Assembly: GCA_937888905.1 (NCBI GenBank)
Contig: CALATA010000021.1
Span: 248,001 to 312,000 of the forward strand
Source of the DNA: Terrimonas sp937888905
GTDB lineage: Bacteria > Bacteroidota > Bacteroidia > Chitinophagales > Chitinophagaceae
DNA: 64,000 nt
Direction of reading: 5' to 3'
Within the stretch, counting starts at the first letter, position 1. The number at the start of each line of letters is the position of its first letter. Below the pieces are notes generated by a model. It was given only the letters and a program-made list of their open reading frames with translations. It was not told the origin of the DNA and did no database searches. Of this stretch, positions 33,140 through 41,905 are shown one piece after another. Made by a program: the position numbers and the translations under genes.

Positions 33140-34072
33140 GTGAACAGCCTATCGTATAACACCCGCCTGGTACGTGAAGCGGTCCGGGAATTGGGATTTG
33201 ACTTTTGTGGTATAGCCCGCGCGCGCCGCCTCGACGACGATGCCCGCCGCCTCGAAGAATGGCTGAACCAGGGCTTTCACGGCTCCATGCAATACATGGA
33301 AAATCATTTTGACCTGCGCATCGACCCCACCAGACTTGTCCCGGGCGCCAGGTCCGTCATCACTTTATTAAAAAATTATTATCCCGAACAACAGCAGCAA
33401 AACGATACACCCGGCATTGCCAAGTATGCATACGGTAATGATTACCATGAAGTAATCAGGGCTCAACTGCGGCAGTTGCTGGAAAAGCTTTCGGCAGAGA
33501 TCGGCGAAATACAGGGACGTGGCTTTGTGGATTCTGCACCCGTGCTGGAAAGAAGCTGGGCACAGCAGAGCGGATTGGGATGGATAGGACGCAATGGCAA
33601 CCTGATCACGCGCAGCAGCGGTTCCTTCTTTTTTATCGCCACACTTATTACCGACCTGGAACTCGAATACGATGATCCGATAGCAAAAGATTATTGCGGC
33701 TCCTGCCGCCGCTGTATTGATGCGTGTCCGACCCAGGCAATCCTTCCCAACAAAGTGGTGGACGGCAGCAAATGCATTTCTTATTTCACCATTGAATTAA
33801 AAGCGGAACTGATCCCCGACGAACAGAAAGGACAATTCAACAACTGGATGTTTGGTTGTGATACCTGCCAGGATGTTTGTCCATGGAACCGTTTCAGCAA
33901 ACCACATCACGAACCAGCCTTCTCTCCGATTCCGGAAATATTAAATCTTTCCACGCGTGATTGGGAAAACCTGACGGAGCAACAATTCCGCGAAGTATTC
34001 CGTCACTCTCCTCTCAAGCGTTCGAAGTATAGCGGTATACGGCGCAACCTGCGTTTCATCCAGGAAAAATAA
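33140..34072 (+). CDS. queG: Epoxyqueuosine reductase QueG
   Basis: Cobalamin- and Fe-S-dependent enzyme that reduces epoxyqueuosine to queuosine in tRNA wobble positions, 310 residues. Start is GTG 33140. N-terminal DUF1730 domain with FDFCGIARA, PGARSVITLLKNY and the AQQSGLGWIGRNGNLI segment. Two ferredoxin-like clusters: C186, C189, C192, C196 (CGSCRRCIDACP) and C240, C243, C247 (CDTCQDVCPWN). Other queuosine genes are not adjacent. Convergent with the LVIVD lipoprotein gene, 4 bp apart. A TATCTTTA word at 33125-33132 may be its -7 box. Confidence 0.94.
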   Translation: MNSLSYNTRLVREAVRELGFDFCGIARARRLDDDARRLEEWLNQGFHGSMQYMENHFDLRIDPTRLVPGARSVITLLKNYYPEQQQQNDTPGIAKYAYGNDYHEVIRAQLRQLLEKLSAEIGEIQGRGFVDSAPVLERSWAQQSGLGWIGRNGNLITRSSGSFFFIATLITDLELEYDDPIAKDYCGSCRRCIDACPTQAILPNKVVDGSKCISYFTIELKAELIPDEQKGQFNNWMFGCDTCQDVCPWNRFSKPHHEPAFSPIPEILNLSTRDWENLTEQQFREVFRHSPLKRSKYSGIRRNLRFIQEK

Positions 34073-34076
34073 GCGG

Positions 34077-35345
34077 TCAGGGAACTTTCACTTCGATCCT
34101 GCTCAGCAACCTGATATTGTTGCGATCGGTGTAATCATATTGATAGAGCCCATCCTGCCCGATGAGCAGCGCATGGTTTCCCGAAGCGATTACATCATAA
34201 GCATTCACATTGATGGTTTTCAGCAATACAAGATTCTGCACATCCGCCGCATTGTACACTTTCAGTCCTGCTATGCCATCACAAATAAAAAGCACGTCAT
34301 TGTCTTTGGACAAACCATGCGGATTAGCCATTGGATAGGTCTTAACCAATTGCGGATCGGCACTGCTGCCGGAAGCCAACCGGAGAACTTCTAACTGATT
34401 GATGGTGGTGTTGCAGGTTGTACCGGAACGAAGAGTAACATAAGCGTAATTGTCATCCGCAATTACGGGGTCACAACTTTGCACGTGGCTGAATCGTCCT
34501 GCCGCCTGCGGCTGATCCGGATTGGAAATATTGTAAACAAACATACCCGTTGTTGATCCGATGAACAACTGATTACGGAACGGAAAAATTGTTTCAATGT
34601 TCCAGCCAAGACTAACCGTTGAGCGTACAACAGGATTCTCGAGTACGCTGATATCGATCACTTCGAGGTCGGAGCGGGAAACGGTATAAAGGCGGTCACC
34701 GGCGATGGCAAAGCGCGCCATCGAGCCGCCGGTACCGAAAGGAGAACTTTTGACACCGTTGCTGCCACTGGTTGCAATAAAAACACCGCCATCCATTTCG
34801 AAGAAAGGCTGCGTACAATATTCAACAATAGAAGTGTCCTTTTTTTCCCAGTCGACGATTATCTGATCTGATCCGTTTCCATCCGGATTAAATCCATTGC
34901 CATATAAACGATACGGAAAAAGGTTATCGATTATTTTTTTCACCGACACCTGGAGCGGATTGGTGATATCGATCGCTACCATATCGGTATAAAGGTCAGC
35001 ATAGAGTACATTGCCCTTAACGGCGATATCGATATTGCCGGGCACATCAATAAATGCTTTATTGACGGGTGCGGCCGGGTTGGTATTATCGATCACATGA
35101 ATGCCCTTATCTATTTCATTCAGAAAAATATAATTCCCCTTGACATAGATCTTGCCGGGGCGTTCGATGGCTCGCGCAACATTACTGTGAATATTATTGC
35201 GCACGGAATCTTTGGTCCTGAATACTGGTTTGTAAATAGTGTAGGTACGTACCTGCTGACAGTTGTCTTTGGCGCAACCGGCAAACACGAGTGCACTCAT
35301 AGAAAGAAGCATGAGTCTGGCGGTAATGGCAAGTATACTTCTCAT
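34077..35345 (-). CDS. LVIVD-repeat beta-propeller lipoprotein
   Basis: 422 residues. Signal peptide with lipobox LVFAGC (Cys24). The mature part repeats the LVIVD motif: YIFLNEIDKGIHVIDNTNP, VLYADLYTDMVAIDITNP, DRLYTVSRSDLEVIDIS, NQLFIGSTTGMFVYNISNPD and VLFICDGIAGLKVYNAAD, forming a propeller of about seven blades. Such proteins are surface or outer-membrane lipoproteins that bind ligands; no enzyme is present. No partner gene is evident. The stop of the downstream beta-barrel sensor lies 64 bp from its start. Confidence 0.84.
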   Translation of the reverse strand: MRSILAITARLMLLSMSALVFAGCAKDNCQQVRTYTIYKPVFRTKDSVRNNIHSNVARAIERPGKIYVKGNYIFLNEIDKGIHVIDNTNPAAPVNKAFIDVPGNIDIAVKGNVLYADLYTDMVAIDITNPLQVSVKKIIDNLFPYRLYGNGFNPDGNGSDQIIVDWEKKDTSIVEYCTQPFFEMDGGVFIATSGSNGVKSSPFGTGGSMARFAIAGDRLYTVSRSDLEVIDISVLENPVVRSTVSLGWNIETIFPFRNQLFIGSTTGMFVYNISNPDQPQAAGRFSHVQSCDPVIADDNYAYVTLRSGTTCNTTINQLEVLRLASGSSADPQLVKTYPMANPHGLSKDNDVLFICDGIAGLKVYNAADVQNLVLLKTINVNAYDVIASGNHALLIGQDGLYQYDYTDRNNIRLLSRIEVKVP

Positions 35346-35408
35346 AACGCGATAGTTTAGTACAGGACTGACAACCCAAACTTCATCCGGCGTTGCACCG
35401 GTATTAAA

Positions 35409-36794
35409 TTATCGTTGCGGTAGCAGTAAACGCAATTTCAGCCCTCCGTAATAAAGAAACTCTTTATCCTGTCCCGCTTTATCGAGGTAAAGGTTAGTGA
35501 GATCGAAGCCTGCCTGGGGACCGATTGACCATTGCCAGCGACCTCCCGCATTGAGACGCACGGAAAATCCGGTAGTAAGGTCGAAATGATTTTTATTGAA
35601 AAGGTCTTTGTCTTTATAATAAACACCACCTTGTCCCACATTGTACAGCAATGCATTTGTATGCAATAAGCGGCTGGCGGTAAAACCGACATCGAAGGTT
35701 ACAGGCGGCATTTTGCGGGCCTGGTTGATCTGCCAGTGATAAGCAAGCGGTATGGATACAAAATGGAAACTATTAACGTAATCGTTGTTGGGTTCTCCTA
35801 CATTGGCGCGGAAAGTTGGATTGTATTCTCCTGCTTTCTGAATGGTGCTTGCGTAGGAATAGCGAAGTCCGGCCGAGAAGGAGCTGCGCCGTGTCAGTTG
35901 TTTTTCCACCACGGCACCGAGGTTCCAGGCTACATAAGGATTAGCGGCAGTCGGCAGGTAAGTAACGGTACCGGGAACCAGCACATTGGCTTGTTGCGTA
36001 AAGCCGTTGCTCAACACATTCTGCCCGGGTTCTACGGCTTTCATCGAGAGGGGCGCTGCCAATACGCCCGATATGCCAATGCCTCCGTCGATGCCGAAGC
36101 GCCATGTTTTTTTCTTTTTCGCGCTGGCCTTCGTATCCGGAGTGGTAGTTGTTGCAAGGCTGTCTACCGGTGTTTCGGGTAAAGCTGCCAGCGCGGCAGA
36201 GGCTGCGCTTGTATCGGCAGGTGTTGCGCTCAGCCCGGGTGCTGTTTCAGCCGTGGCGGCCGGCTCTATAGCAGGCAACTTGCTGATACTATTGTCTGGC
36301 GCCGGCTGAGTAATAACAGGCTCATTGTTGTCTGCTGGTAGATCCTTGCTGTCTGTTGACGTTGTTTTCGATTGCTGTGCAGTAACCGCAGGCCGGGGAT
36401 TTTTTCTTGTCCTGGTAACGGCCATTGTTACGGGCGTTGCCGCAGAAGCTTGTTGCTGATTATTGGCAGCAGGAGCAACGGCTACAGGCTGAGCGGTTGT
36501 GACGATATCTTTTTGTGCAGAGACTGCTGTATTGGAATGCTTTTCTGTTTTGTTAACAGATGGAGATTGGGTAAGGGTGCTATTGCCGGTACCATCACCG
36601 GTGCCGGAGAAAAATTGCATGCCGGCATAACCACCGGTCAGCAGCAGGAAGAAAAATAAAAAGAAGGCCAGTACACGGCGGCGTTTTTTCTTCCGGATAT
36701 CGGCCGCCACCCGCTGCCATACTTCGGCAGACGGGCGGAGCTTCAACTCCTCCAGCCTGTTTTGTATGTCCCTTTCAAAATCATTTACCGGCAT
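35409..36794 (-). CDS. Probable dual-membrane-spanning anti-sigma factor (helix plus outer-membrane barrel)
   Basis: 461 residues with four parts. Residues 1-39 form a short cytoplasmic head (FERDIQNRLEELKLRPSAEV, then basic KKKRRR). Residues about 40-61 are one transmembrane helix (VLAFFLFFFLLLTGGYAGMQ). Residues 62-230 are a disordered, Thr/Ala/Pro/Ser-rich linker. Residues 231-461 form an OMP beta-barrel of about eight strands (WRFGIDGGIGISG, SSFSAGLRYSYAS, VSIPLAYHWQIN, ending YYGGLKLRLLL). There is no cleavable signal peptide. It overlaps the sigma gene by 14 bp. The architecture equals the Dma-type anti-sigma factors reported in Bacteroides, which cross both membranes. The sigma-binding role is inferred. 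Confidence 0.8.
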   Translation of the reverse strand: MPVNDFERDIQNRLEELKLRPSAEVWQRVAADIRKKKRRRVLAFFLFFFLLLTGGYAGMQFFSGTGDGTGNSTLTQSPSVNKTEKHSNTAVSAQKDIVTTAQPVAVAPAANNQQQASAATPVTMAVTRTRKNPRPAVTAQQSKTTSTDSKDLPADNNEPVITQPAPDNSISKLPAIEPAATAETAPGLSATPADTSAASAALAALPETPVDSLATTTTPDTKASAKKKKTWRFGIDGGIGISGVLAAPLSMKAVEPGQNVLSNGFTQQANVLVPGTVTYLPTAANPYVAWNLGAVVEKQLTRRSSFSAGLRYSYASTIQKAGEYNPTFRANVGEPNNDYVNSFHFVSIPLAYHWQINQARKMPPVTFDVGFTASRLLHTNALLYNVGQGGVYYKDKDLFNKNHFDLTTGFSVRLNAGGRWQWSIGPQAGFDLTNLYLDKAGQDKEFLYYGGLKLRLLLPQR

Positions 36795-37344
36795 AGTTCA
36801 CTTTTTTAGACGGTACAGAAACATTACGAATCCAACTGATCAGCAGGTTGCGCGCTCTTGCATATTGCGAGCGCGAGGTACTGTCGCTGATGCCCAGTAT
36901 CTCGCCTATTTCCACATGCGAAAAACCTTCAACCGCGTGCAGGTTAAAGATCACCTGGTAACCCTGCGGCAGTTGGCGGACGAGATCAGCGATTTCTTTT
37001 GCCTGCAATTTTACGGCAGGATCTTCTTTTTCCACCGGATGCATGTATTCTTCTGTGAAAAACATTTCATCGCGGTAGCGTTTGTTGCGTTTGAGAAAAT
37101 TGAGCGAGGAGGTGACCATGATTCGGCGGATCCAGGCGCCCAATTCACCTTCAAACTTGTATTGATCTAATTTGGAAAAAACCTTGACAAAACCTTCCTG
37201 GAGTACATCTTCGGCATCCCGCATGGAACGGGTATAACGGTAACAGATACCGAGCATAGTAGCGGAATACAGGTCATACAACTGTTGCTGCGCCTGCATT
37301 TTGCCTTTGAGGCATTCCCTAACCAGTTTACGCTCGTCTATCAT
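36781..37344 (-). CDS. ECF-type RNA polymerase sigma factor paired with the barrel protein
   Basis: 187 residues. Region 2 (about 18-85): LYDLYSATMLGICYRYTRSMRDAEDVLQEGFVKVF, quoted in part, with the DAEDVLQE helix that contacts the core enzyme; ELGAWIRRIMV follows. Region 4 (about 118-178): LPQGYQVIFNLHAVEGFSH, EIGEILGISDSTSRSQYARA. The last 14 bp overlap the start of the barrel-anti-sigma gene, coupling their translation. Likely autoregulated through the shared operon; no promoter motif that differs from the housekeeping box was identified. Confidence 0.92.
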   Translation of the reverse strand: MIDERKLVRECLKGKMQAQQQLYDLYSATMLGICYRYTRSMRDAEDVLQEGFVKVFSKLDQYKFEGELGAWIRRIMVTSSLNFLKRNKRYRDEMFFTEEYMHPVEKEDPAVKLQAKEIADLVRQLPQGYQVIFNLHAVEGFSHVEIGEILGISDSTSRSQYARARNLLISWIRNVSVPSKKVNYAGK

Positions 37345-37428
37345 ACCGGTGATTCCCTGACACGGGAAAATGTGATTTCGTTGCTCGGGGTAAAATTAAA
37401 AAGACCGGGCGTGAATCGTGAATGAGAA

Positions 37429-37489
37429 CAGCCATGGTTAGTACGCTTTGAGAACCTAAGGGTTCGCTACTGCGGGCCAACCATGGCTG
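37429..37489. repeat. CCATGG-type intergenic hairpin
   Basis: CAGCCATGGTT pairs with AACCATGGCTG around a 39-nt loop containing GAGAACCTAAGGG. Same family as 14231-14294 and 48141-48182. Immediately followed by an ACTTATAACTTAATACTTAT block (37491-37521). Confidence 0.7.
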
Positions 37490-37564
37490 CTTACTTATAA
37501 CTTAATACTTATTACTTAATACGGATGTTCCCTCAAGAGCCTCAGGAACCTTACATCTTACGCC

Positions 37565-38086
37565 TCAACCTTGTACTTTAAAAGGCACCTGCAAATTGCC
37601 CCACCAGATAGTAACCGTTCCTTTTTCATCAATTGTAAAAGTCATCTTCTCAGCGAATTGTGCTGCTTTACCGGGTTTTACCTTTACACGAAGCGCGTCT
37701 TCGGCCTGCTTGTATTTGTAAGCGCCCCACTGGTTCCAGGTCTTATTGAAGATGATGGTCCATTCGTTGGTACCTGCAATGGTGAACAGGGAATATTTAC
37801 CGGCGGGCAGAGTTTTGCCTTCGATTTTTACGTCTTTGGTTACTTCAAAAGTAGTGGCTTCGTTGGCACCTGTGCGCCATACTTCTCCCGCTTTCGGCTC
37901 GAGGTCTTTGCCAATAGTACGGCCTTTAACGGAAGGCTGACTGTAATTGATGGTTACTTCAGTTCCTCCTGCCAGTGCCTGCGTAACGGTAGCCGGCGGG
38001 CTGGGACGTTTTGACTTGTCCTGATCCTGTGCGGATGCCACCATGGTAGTAACGATGGCCAGTGCGGTAAATAAAAATGAGCGCAT
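37565..38086 (-). CDS. DUF2911 family secreted protein
   Basis: 173 residues with signal peptide (FLFTALAIVTTMVASA). The DUF2911 domain covers the rest: VTINYSQPSVKGRTIG, PKAGEVWRTGANEATTFEV, LPAGKYSLFTIAG, WTIIFNKTWNQWGAYKY and TIWWGNLQVPF. The family is common in Bacteroidota, periplasmic, and of unknown function. Intergenic repeats lie on its 3' side. No partner is suggested by position. Confidence 0.88.
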   Translation of the reverse strand: MRSFLFTALAIVTTMVASAQDQDKSKRPSPPATVTQALAGGTEVTINYSQPSVKGRTIGKDLEPKAGEVWRTGANEATTFEVTKDVKIEGKTLPAGKYSLFTIAGTNEWTIIFNKTWNQWGAYKYKQAEDALRVKVKPGKAAQFAEKMTFTIDEKGTVTIWWGNLQVPFKVQG

Positions 38087-38141
38087 GTTATTGTGTTTTT
38101 TAGTACCGAAAAATTACAAATAACAAGCCAGAAGGTTCGTT

Positions 38142-38657
38142 CTATTGGGATAAACGGCTGCTATCCGTGAGATGACGGATATTTTCCAGTCCTTTTTCCA
38201 TTTTGGGTCCGTACCAGCGGTCAAACAGGATGCTGGTGAACTTCTCCCAGGGATACCAACGGAGATGGAAATCCATGTACCATTGTACGGTAGTAGAGTC
38301 GCTGCCCGGATGCGAAATCACGTTCCAGCCATTGATGACCGGGCGCATGCTGCTGCGGAATTCGGTGATCACTTCCGTGCCTTTGTTTTCCTTCACTACC
38401 AGGCTAACTTTACCATCCGGACTCATGTTCACTCCTTTCACTACGCCATTTTCATAATAAAGCGCCGCTGAGTCCAGGCCGGGATACCATTCTTTCCAGC
38501 GCGCCGGATCTTGCAGCACCGGCATAATAGCCGAAGGCGGCGCGCCCACATTCGTTGCACGCGAAATACGCACATGTGAAGGAATGAATAGTGATATCCC
38601 TGTTACCAGGATAAACAGAAAAAGAAAGCTGAAGAAGGCCAGTCGGAGCAGTCGCAC
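38142..38657 (-). CDS. SRPBCC-fold membrane-anchored protein
   Basis: 171 residues. One N-terminal helix (LAFFSFLFLFILVTGISLFI, 7-26) anchors the protein; it may also act as an uncleaved signal. The rest resembles a START/SRPBCC (polyketide-cyclase-like) domain: ISRATNVGAPPSAIMPVLQD, WKEWYPGLDSAAL, GKVSLVVKENKGTEVITEF, TTVQWYMDFHLRWYPWEKF, then a long terminal helix. It probably binds a hydrophobic ligand in the periplasm, but nothing shows which. It lies 55 bp upstream of the DUF2911 gene on the same strand and may be in its operon. Confidence 0.75.
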   Translation of the reverse strand: MRLLRLAFFSFLFLFILVTGISLFIPSHVRISRATNVGAPPSAIMPVLQDPARWKEWYPGLDSAALYYENGVVKGVNMSPDGKVSLVVKENKGTEVITEFRSSMRPVINGWNVISHPGSDSTTVQWYMDFHLRWYPWEKFTSILFDRWYGPKMEKGLENIRHLTDSSRLSQ

Positions 38658-38666
38658 GGAGGGAGG

Positions 38667-38879
38667 TATTAAGTTGTGAGTAATAAGTTATAGGTATTAA
38701 GTATTAAGTTAAACAGCCGAAGTGTCAAGTGATAAGTAGTAAGTTATAAGCGGTCCGAAGTTTCGGACTTCCTCTGGAAGGGGCCGTGTGAAAATGTGTT
38801 TTTGAATATTCCGATCCGAAATATTCATTTTCACATTTACACATTTCGGCCACAGGCCGGACACATTTTCACATTCTCC
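38667..38879. repeat. Composite intergenic repeat
   Basis: In order: AAGTTGTGAGTAATAAGTTA blocks (38667-38750), a degenerate GTCCGAAGTTTCGGAC palindrome (38753-38768), and an inverted repeat of TGTGAAAATG (38787-38796) with CATTTTCACA (38826-38835), nested outside GAATATT/AATATTC arms (38804-38810, 38820-38826). Three of the window's repeat words thus occur in one gap. Confidence 0.78.
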
Positions 38880-39989
38880 TTACTCCCATTTCATGATCCT
38901 CGATGCCACGGCATAACCGACCACCAGCCAGATACCCATGATACCGATCTCCTTCCAACAGTCGGTGAGATGCAATCCTTCAAATGAAATCTTGCGCATC
39001 GCCGTGTTGAATTGCGTGAGCGGCAAGATCTGACAAAGGTCCTGCAACCACTTGGGAAATACTTCTATCGGGAAAAATGTGCCGGACAACAACATCTGCG
39101 GAAAACCAAACAGGTTGATCATTAACGGAATGGTCGTATCATTTTTTGCCAGACTCGCAATGATCAATCCGATGCCCATCAACAGAAACAACATATAAAC
39201 CGATAACAACACCATTTCTATAAATGTCAACGCACCATTGACCAGCGTGAAGTTCAAAAAGAAATGACCAAAGAGAATCAGTACCACCACGTTGATCAGC
39301 TGAAAGAACAACCGGCTCATGCCAATGCCCAGCAATATATTGATCCGCTTCACCGGGGAGGCATAAAATCTTTTCAACACCAGTTGCTCGCGCAGGCTAA
39401 AGAACACTACCGCTATGCCAAACAGCGTAGAGAATAAGATCGAAAAGCCAAGCTGGCCGGGCAACACAAAATCGATCTGGCGATAGCGCTTACCTTCGGT
39501 CACCACGGGTTGCACCGCATAGCTGCGTTCGAGGTTGGTAACCCGCGCCAGTTCCGTTTTCAATCGCAAATGATCGAGTACCTGCAACAACACATATAAA
39601 TTGGAGCCGCTTGCCGAAGAAGAATGCACCAACACGCGGTAATGCGGAGTCGTACTATCGGCTTGCGGTTGCTTACGTATATCGAGAATGGCTGTCAGTT
39701 TTCCTTTCTCCACCGCATCGTTCATCTTCGCCGTATCGGGATAGTCAACAATACGCAGCAAAGGACTGTTGCGGATACTGTCGAACAGTGCATTGGCCGT
39801 ATCGGAACCGGGTGCCACTGCCAGCGATTGCCTTCCCGGACCTCCGTTGCCAAAAGCGCCGAATATCAGGATAAAGATGATGGGAAACAGCAGGCTGAAG
39901 ATCACCGACATGGGCTGGCTGAAAATTGCTTTAAAGCTGGCCCTGGTGATGGCCCACAGTGCACGGGACTGGCTATAGGTTCGTGACAT
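38880..39989 (-). CDS. ABC-2 type transporter permease
   Basis: 369 residues from ATG 39989 (MSRTYSQSRALWAITRASFK). Helix 1 (SVIFSLLFPIIFILIFGAFG, about 28-47) is followed by a large periplasmic domain (50-190) and a cluster of five helices (200-369) including FSILFSTLFGIAVVFF, LFLLMGIGLIIASLA, NLFGFPQMLLSGTFFPIEVFP. This is the ABC2_membrane_3/DrrB-like plan used for export of lipids, drugs or polymers. No ATPase gene is adjacent; sppA lies upstream, so the ATP-binding partner must be encoded elsewhere. Substrate unknown. Confidence 0.88.
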   Translation of the reverse strand: MSRTYSQSRALWAITRASFKAIFSQPMSVIFSLLFPIIFILIFGAFGNGGPGRQSLAVAPGSDTANALFDSIRNSPLLRIVDYPDTAKMNDAVEKGKLTAILDIRKQPQADSTTPHYRVLVHSSSASGSNLYVLLQVLDHLRLKTELARVTNLERSYAVQPVVTEGKRYRQIDFVLPGQLGFSILFSTLFGIAVVFFSLREQLVLKRFYASPVKRINILLGIGMSRLFFQLINVVVLILFGHFFLNFTLVNGALTFIEMVLLSVYMLFLLMGIGLIIASLAKNDTTIPLMINLFGFPQMLLSGTFFPIEVFPKWLQDLCQILPLTQFNTAMRKISFEGLHLTDCWKEIGIMGIWLVVGYAVASRIMKWE

Positions 39990-40036
39990 AGAAGGAATTG
40001 GCCACAAATGTAGCGAAAACGATTGTACAGCGTGGC

Positions 40037-41797
40037 TTAACGGATCAGCATTTCAAATGGCATCCGCGCCTGCACGGCTTCACTCATTCTGCGCACTTTC
40101 TGCAATTGCTCATACACCCGGAAATAGTCATCACCGAGTTGCTCGCGCATTACTGAAGTATAAGAAGCAGCGGGATCCTTACGGCCGAATAATTTTTCAA
40201 AGAAACCATAGGTTTCCGGCAATTCGCGAACGGTGTAATCGTCCAGTTTGGCCATGCGCGCCGCACATTCGACAGCCTGTTGCAGACCACCAAAACGATC
40301 CACCAATCCTATTTCCTTCGCGCGGTAGCCGGTCCATACGCGGCCTTGCGCAATTTCTTCGATAGCGGCTGTATCTTTTTTGCGGCCTTCGGCTACGCGG
40401 CTTTTGAACATGGCATAAATCCGCTCCACATCATGTTGCGTGCGTTGTTTTTCTTCTTCCGTCATCGGACGGCTTATGCTGCCCGTATTCGCGAACGGAC
40501 CCGTTTTTACTCCATCGAAGGTGATACCGAGTTTGTTGCGGAAGAATTGCTCCATATCCGGATAAACGCTGAACACCCCGATCGAACCGGTGATGGTAGT
40601 AGGCAAGGCAAATATGCTGTCTGCTGCGCAGGAAATATAATAGCCACCTGAAGCGGCCACATCACCGAAACTCACCACTACAGGTTTTTTGTCTTTACGG
40701 GCAAGCGATAGTTCGCGCCAGATATCTTCACTGGCCATGGCACTGCCTCCTCCGGAGTTTACGCGCAGTACGATGGCTTTGATGTTCTGATCCAGTCTGG
40801 CTTTGCGGATGAGGTTGCGGTAGGTTTCTCCACCAATATTTCCTTCCCCGCTTTTGCCGTCGATGATATCGCCTTCGGCATAGATCAGGGCAATGTTGCC
40901 GCGGCTGCTGCTGGCCAGCGATGAAGTTGCTTCGCGGTAAGTGCCGATGGAAAGGAAATTGATTTTTTCCAGTTTATCGATGTCGAGTTTTGTTTTGATC
41001 TCGTCTTTGATCTCGTCATCATATTTTACGCCATCCACCAATTTGGCGGCCACGGCATCTTCTGCATAACGGATGGCGCCGGTTGTAGCGAGATTGCGCA
41101 GCGTAGCGGTATCGATACTACGGGCTGCCGAAACAGTTGACAGCAGATCATTGTACAGGTCATTGAGCCAGATGGTCGTTTGCAAACGGTTGGCATCGGT
41201 CATGCGATCGGAGCGGAATGGTTCCGTAGCGCTTTTGAATTTCCCCGCATAAAATATCTGCGGCTTGATCTGCAACATATCCAGTGTTCCTTTCAGGAAC
41301 AGGTAATCCACGCTATAGCCCGACCATTCCAGTGATCCGTGCGGGCTCAGGTAAATTTTATCTGCGGCCGTAGCAATGGAATAAGCTTTCTGCGACATGC
41401 GGTCGCCAAAGGCGATCACAAATTTTCCGCTCGCTTTGAAATCGCGGATAGCAGTGCGGAGTTCTTCGCCTGCAGCAAATCCGTTTCCGCTACCGTTGGC
41501 TTTTATATAAAGGCCGGACACATCTTTATCGGTGCGTGCGCGGTGCAGCAATCTGACTACTTCGTATAAGCCGGGTACATCTTCGTTGCCCTCTCCGCCG
41601 AGGCCAAACATTTTATCCTGCTTTTGCTCGGCAAAATGCTCGGCAAGGTCCAGCACCAGCACCGTGCCTTTGTTCACTTTTGGTACCTGGTTGCGGGCGA
41701 TCTTACCAACCGTACCGGCCAGCAGGAATACACCGATCAGGGTGAAAATGATGAGAGCAAGTAAACAGGCAAAGAATACCTTAAAAAAACTGCGCAT
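40037..41797 (-). CDS. sppA: Signal peptide peptidase SppA, 67-kDa type
   Basis: Inner-membrane serine/lysine protease that degrades cleaved signal peptides, 586 residues from ATG 41797. An N-terminal helix (FFACLLALIIFTLIGVFLLAG, about 8-28) anchors it. The two tandem S49 domains place the catalytic Lys in GKFKSATEPF (Lys about 170) in the first half and the catalytic Ser in AASGGYYIS (Ser about 365) in the second, followed by TTITGSIGVFS. The long form shared with E. coli, not the short Bacillus form. A -7-like TATCTTTA lies upstream. Confidence 0.93.
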   Translation of the reverse strand: MRSFFKVFFACLLALIIFTLIGVFLLAGTVGKIARNQVPKVNKGTVLVLDLAEHFAEQKQDKMFGLGGEGNEDVPGLYEVVRLLHRARTDKDVSGLYIKANGSGNGFAAGEELRTAIRDFKASGKFVIAFGDRMSQKAYSIATAADKIYLSPHGSLEWSGYSVDYLFLKGTLDMLQIKPQIFYAGKFKSATEPFRSDRMTDANRLQTTIWLNDLYNDLLSTVSAARSIDTATLRNLATTGAIRYAEDAVAAKLVDGVKYDDEIKDEIKTKLDIDKLEKINFLSIGTYREATSSLASSSRGNIALIYAEGDIIDGKSGEGNIGGETYRNLIRKARLDQNIKAIVLRVNSGGGSAMASEDIWRELSLARKDKKPVVVSFGDVAASGGYYISCAADSIFALPTTITGSIGVFSVYPDMEQFFRNKLGITFDGVKTGPFANTGSISRPMTEEEKQRTQHDVERIYAMFKSRVAEGRKKDTAAIEEIAQGRVWTGYRAKEIGLVDRFGGLQQAVECAARMAKLDDYTVRELPETYGFFEKLFGRKDPAASYTSVMREQLGDDYFRVYEQLQKVRRMSEAVQARMPFEMLIR

Positions 41798-41905
41798 GAT
41801 AAAAAATGATTTAGGCTCCGACCGATAATCCGGTCCACTACCCGTCAACATTTTGGGTAGAGGGTCAAAAATAAAGATATTTGGGGCGTTCGTGCAGATT
41901 ACTAT

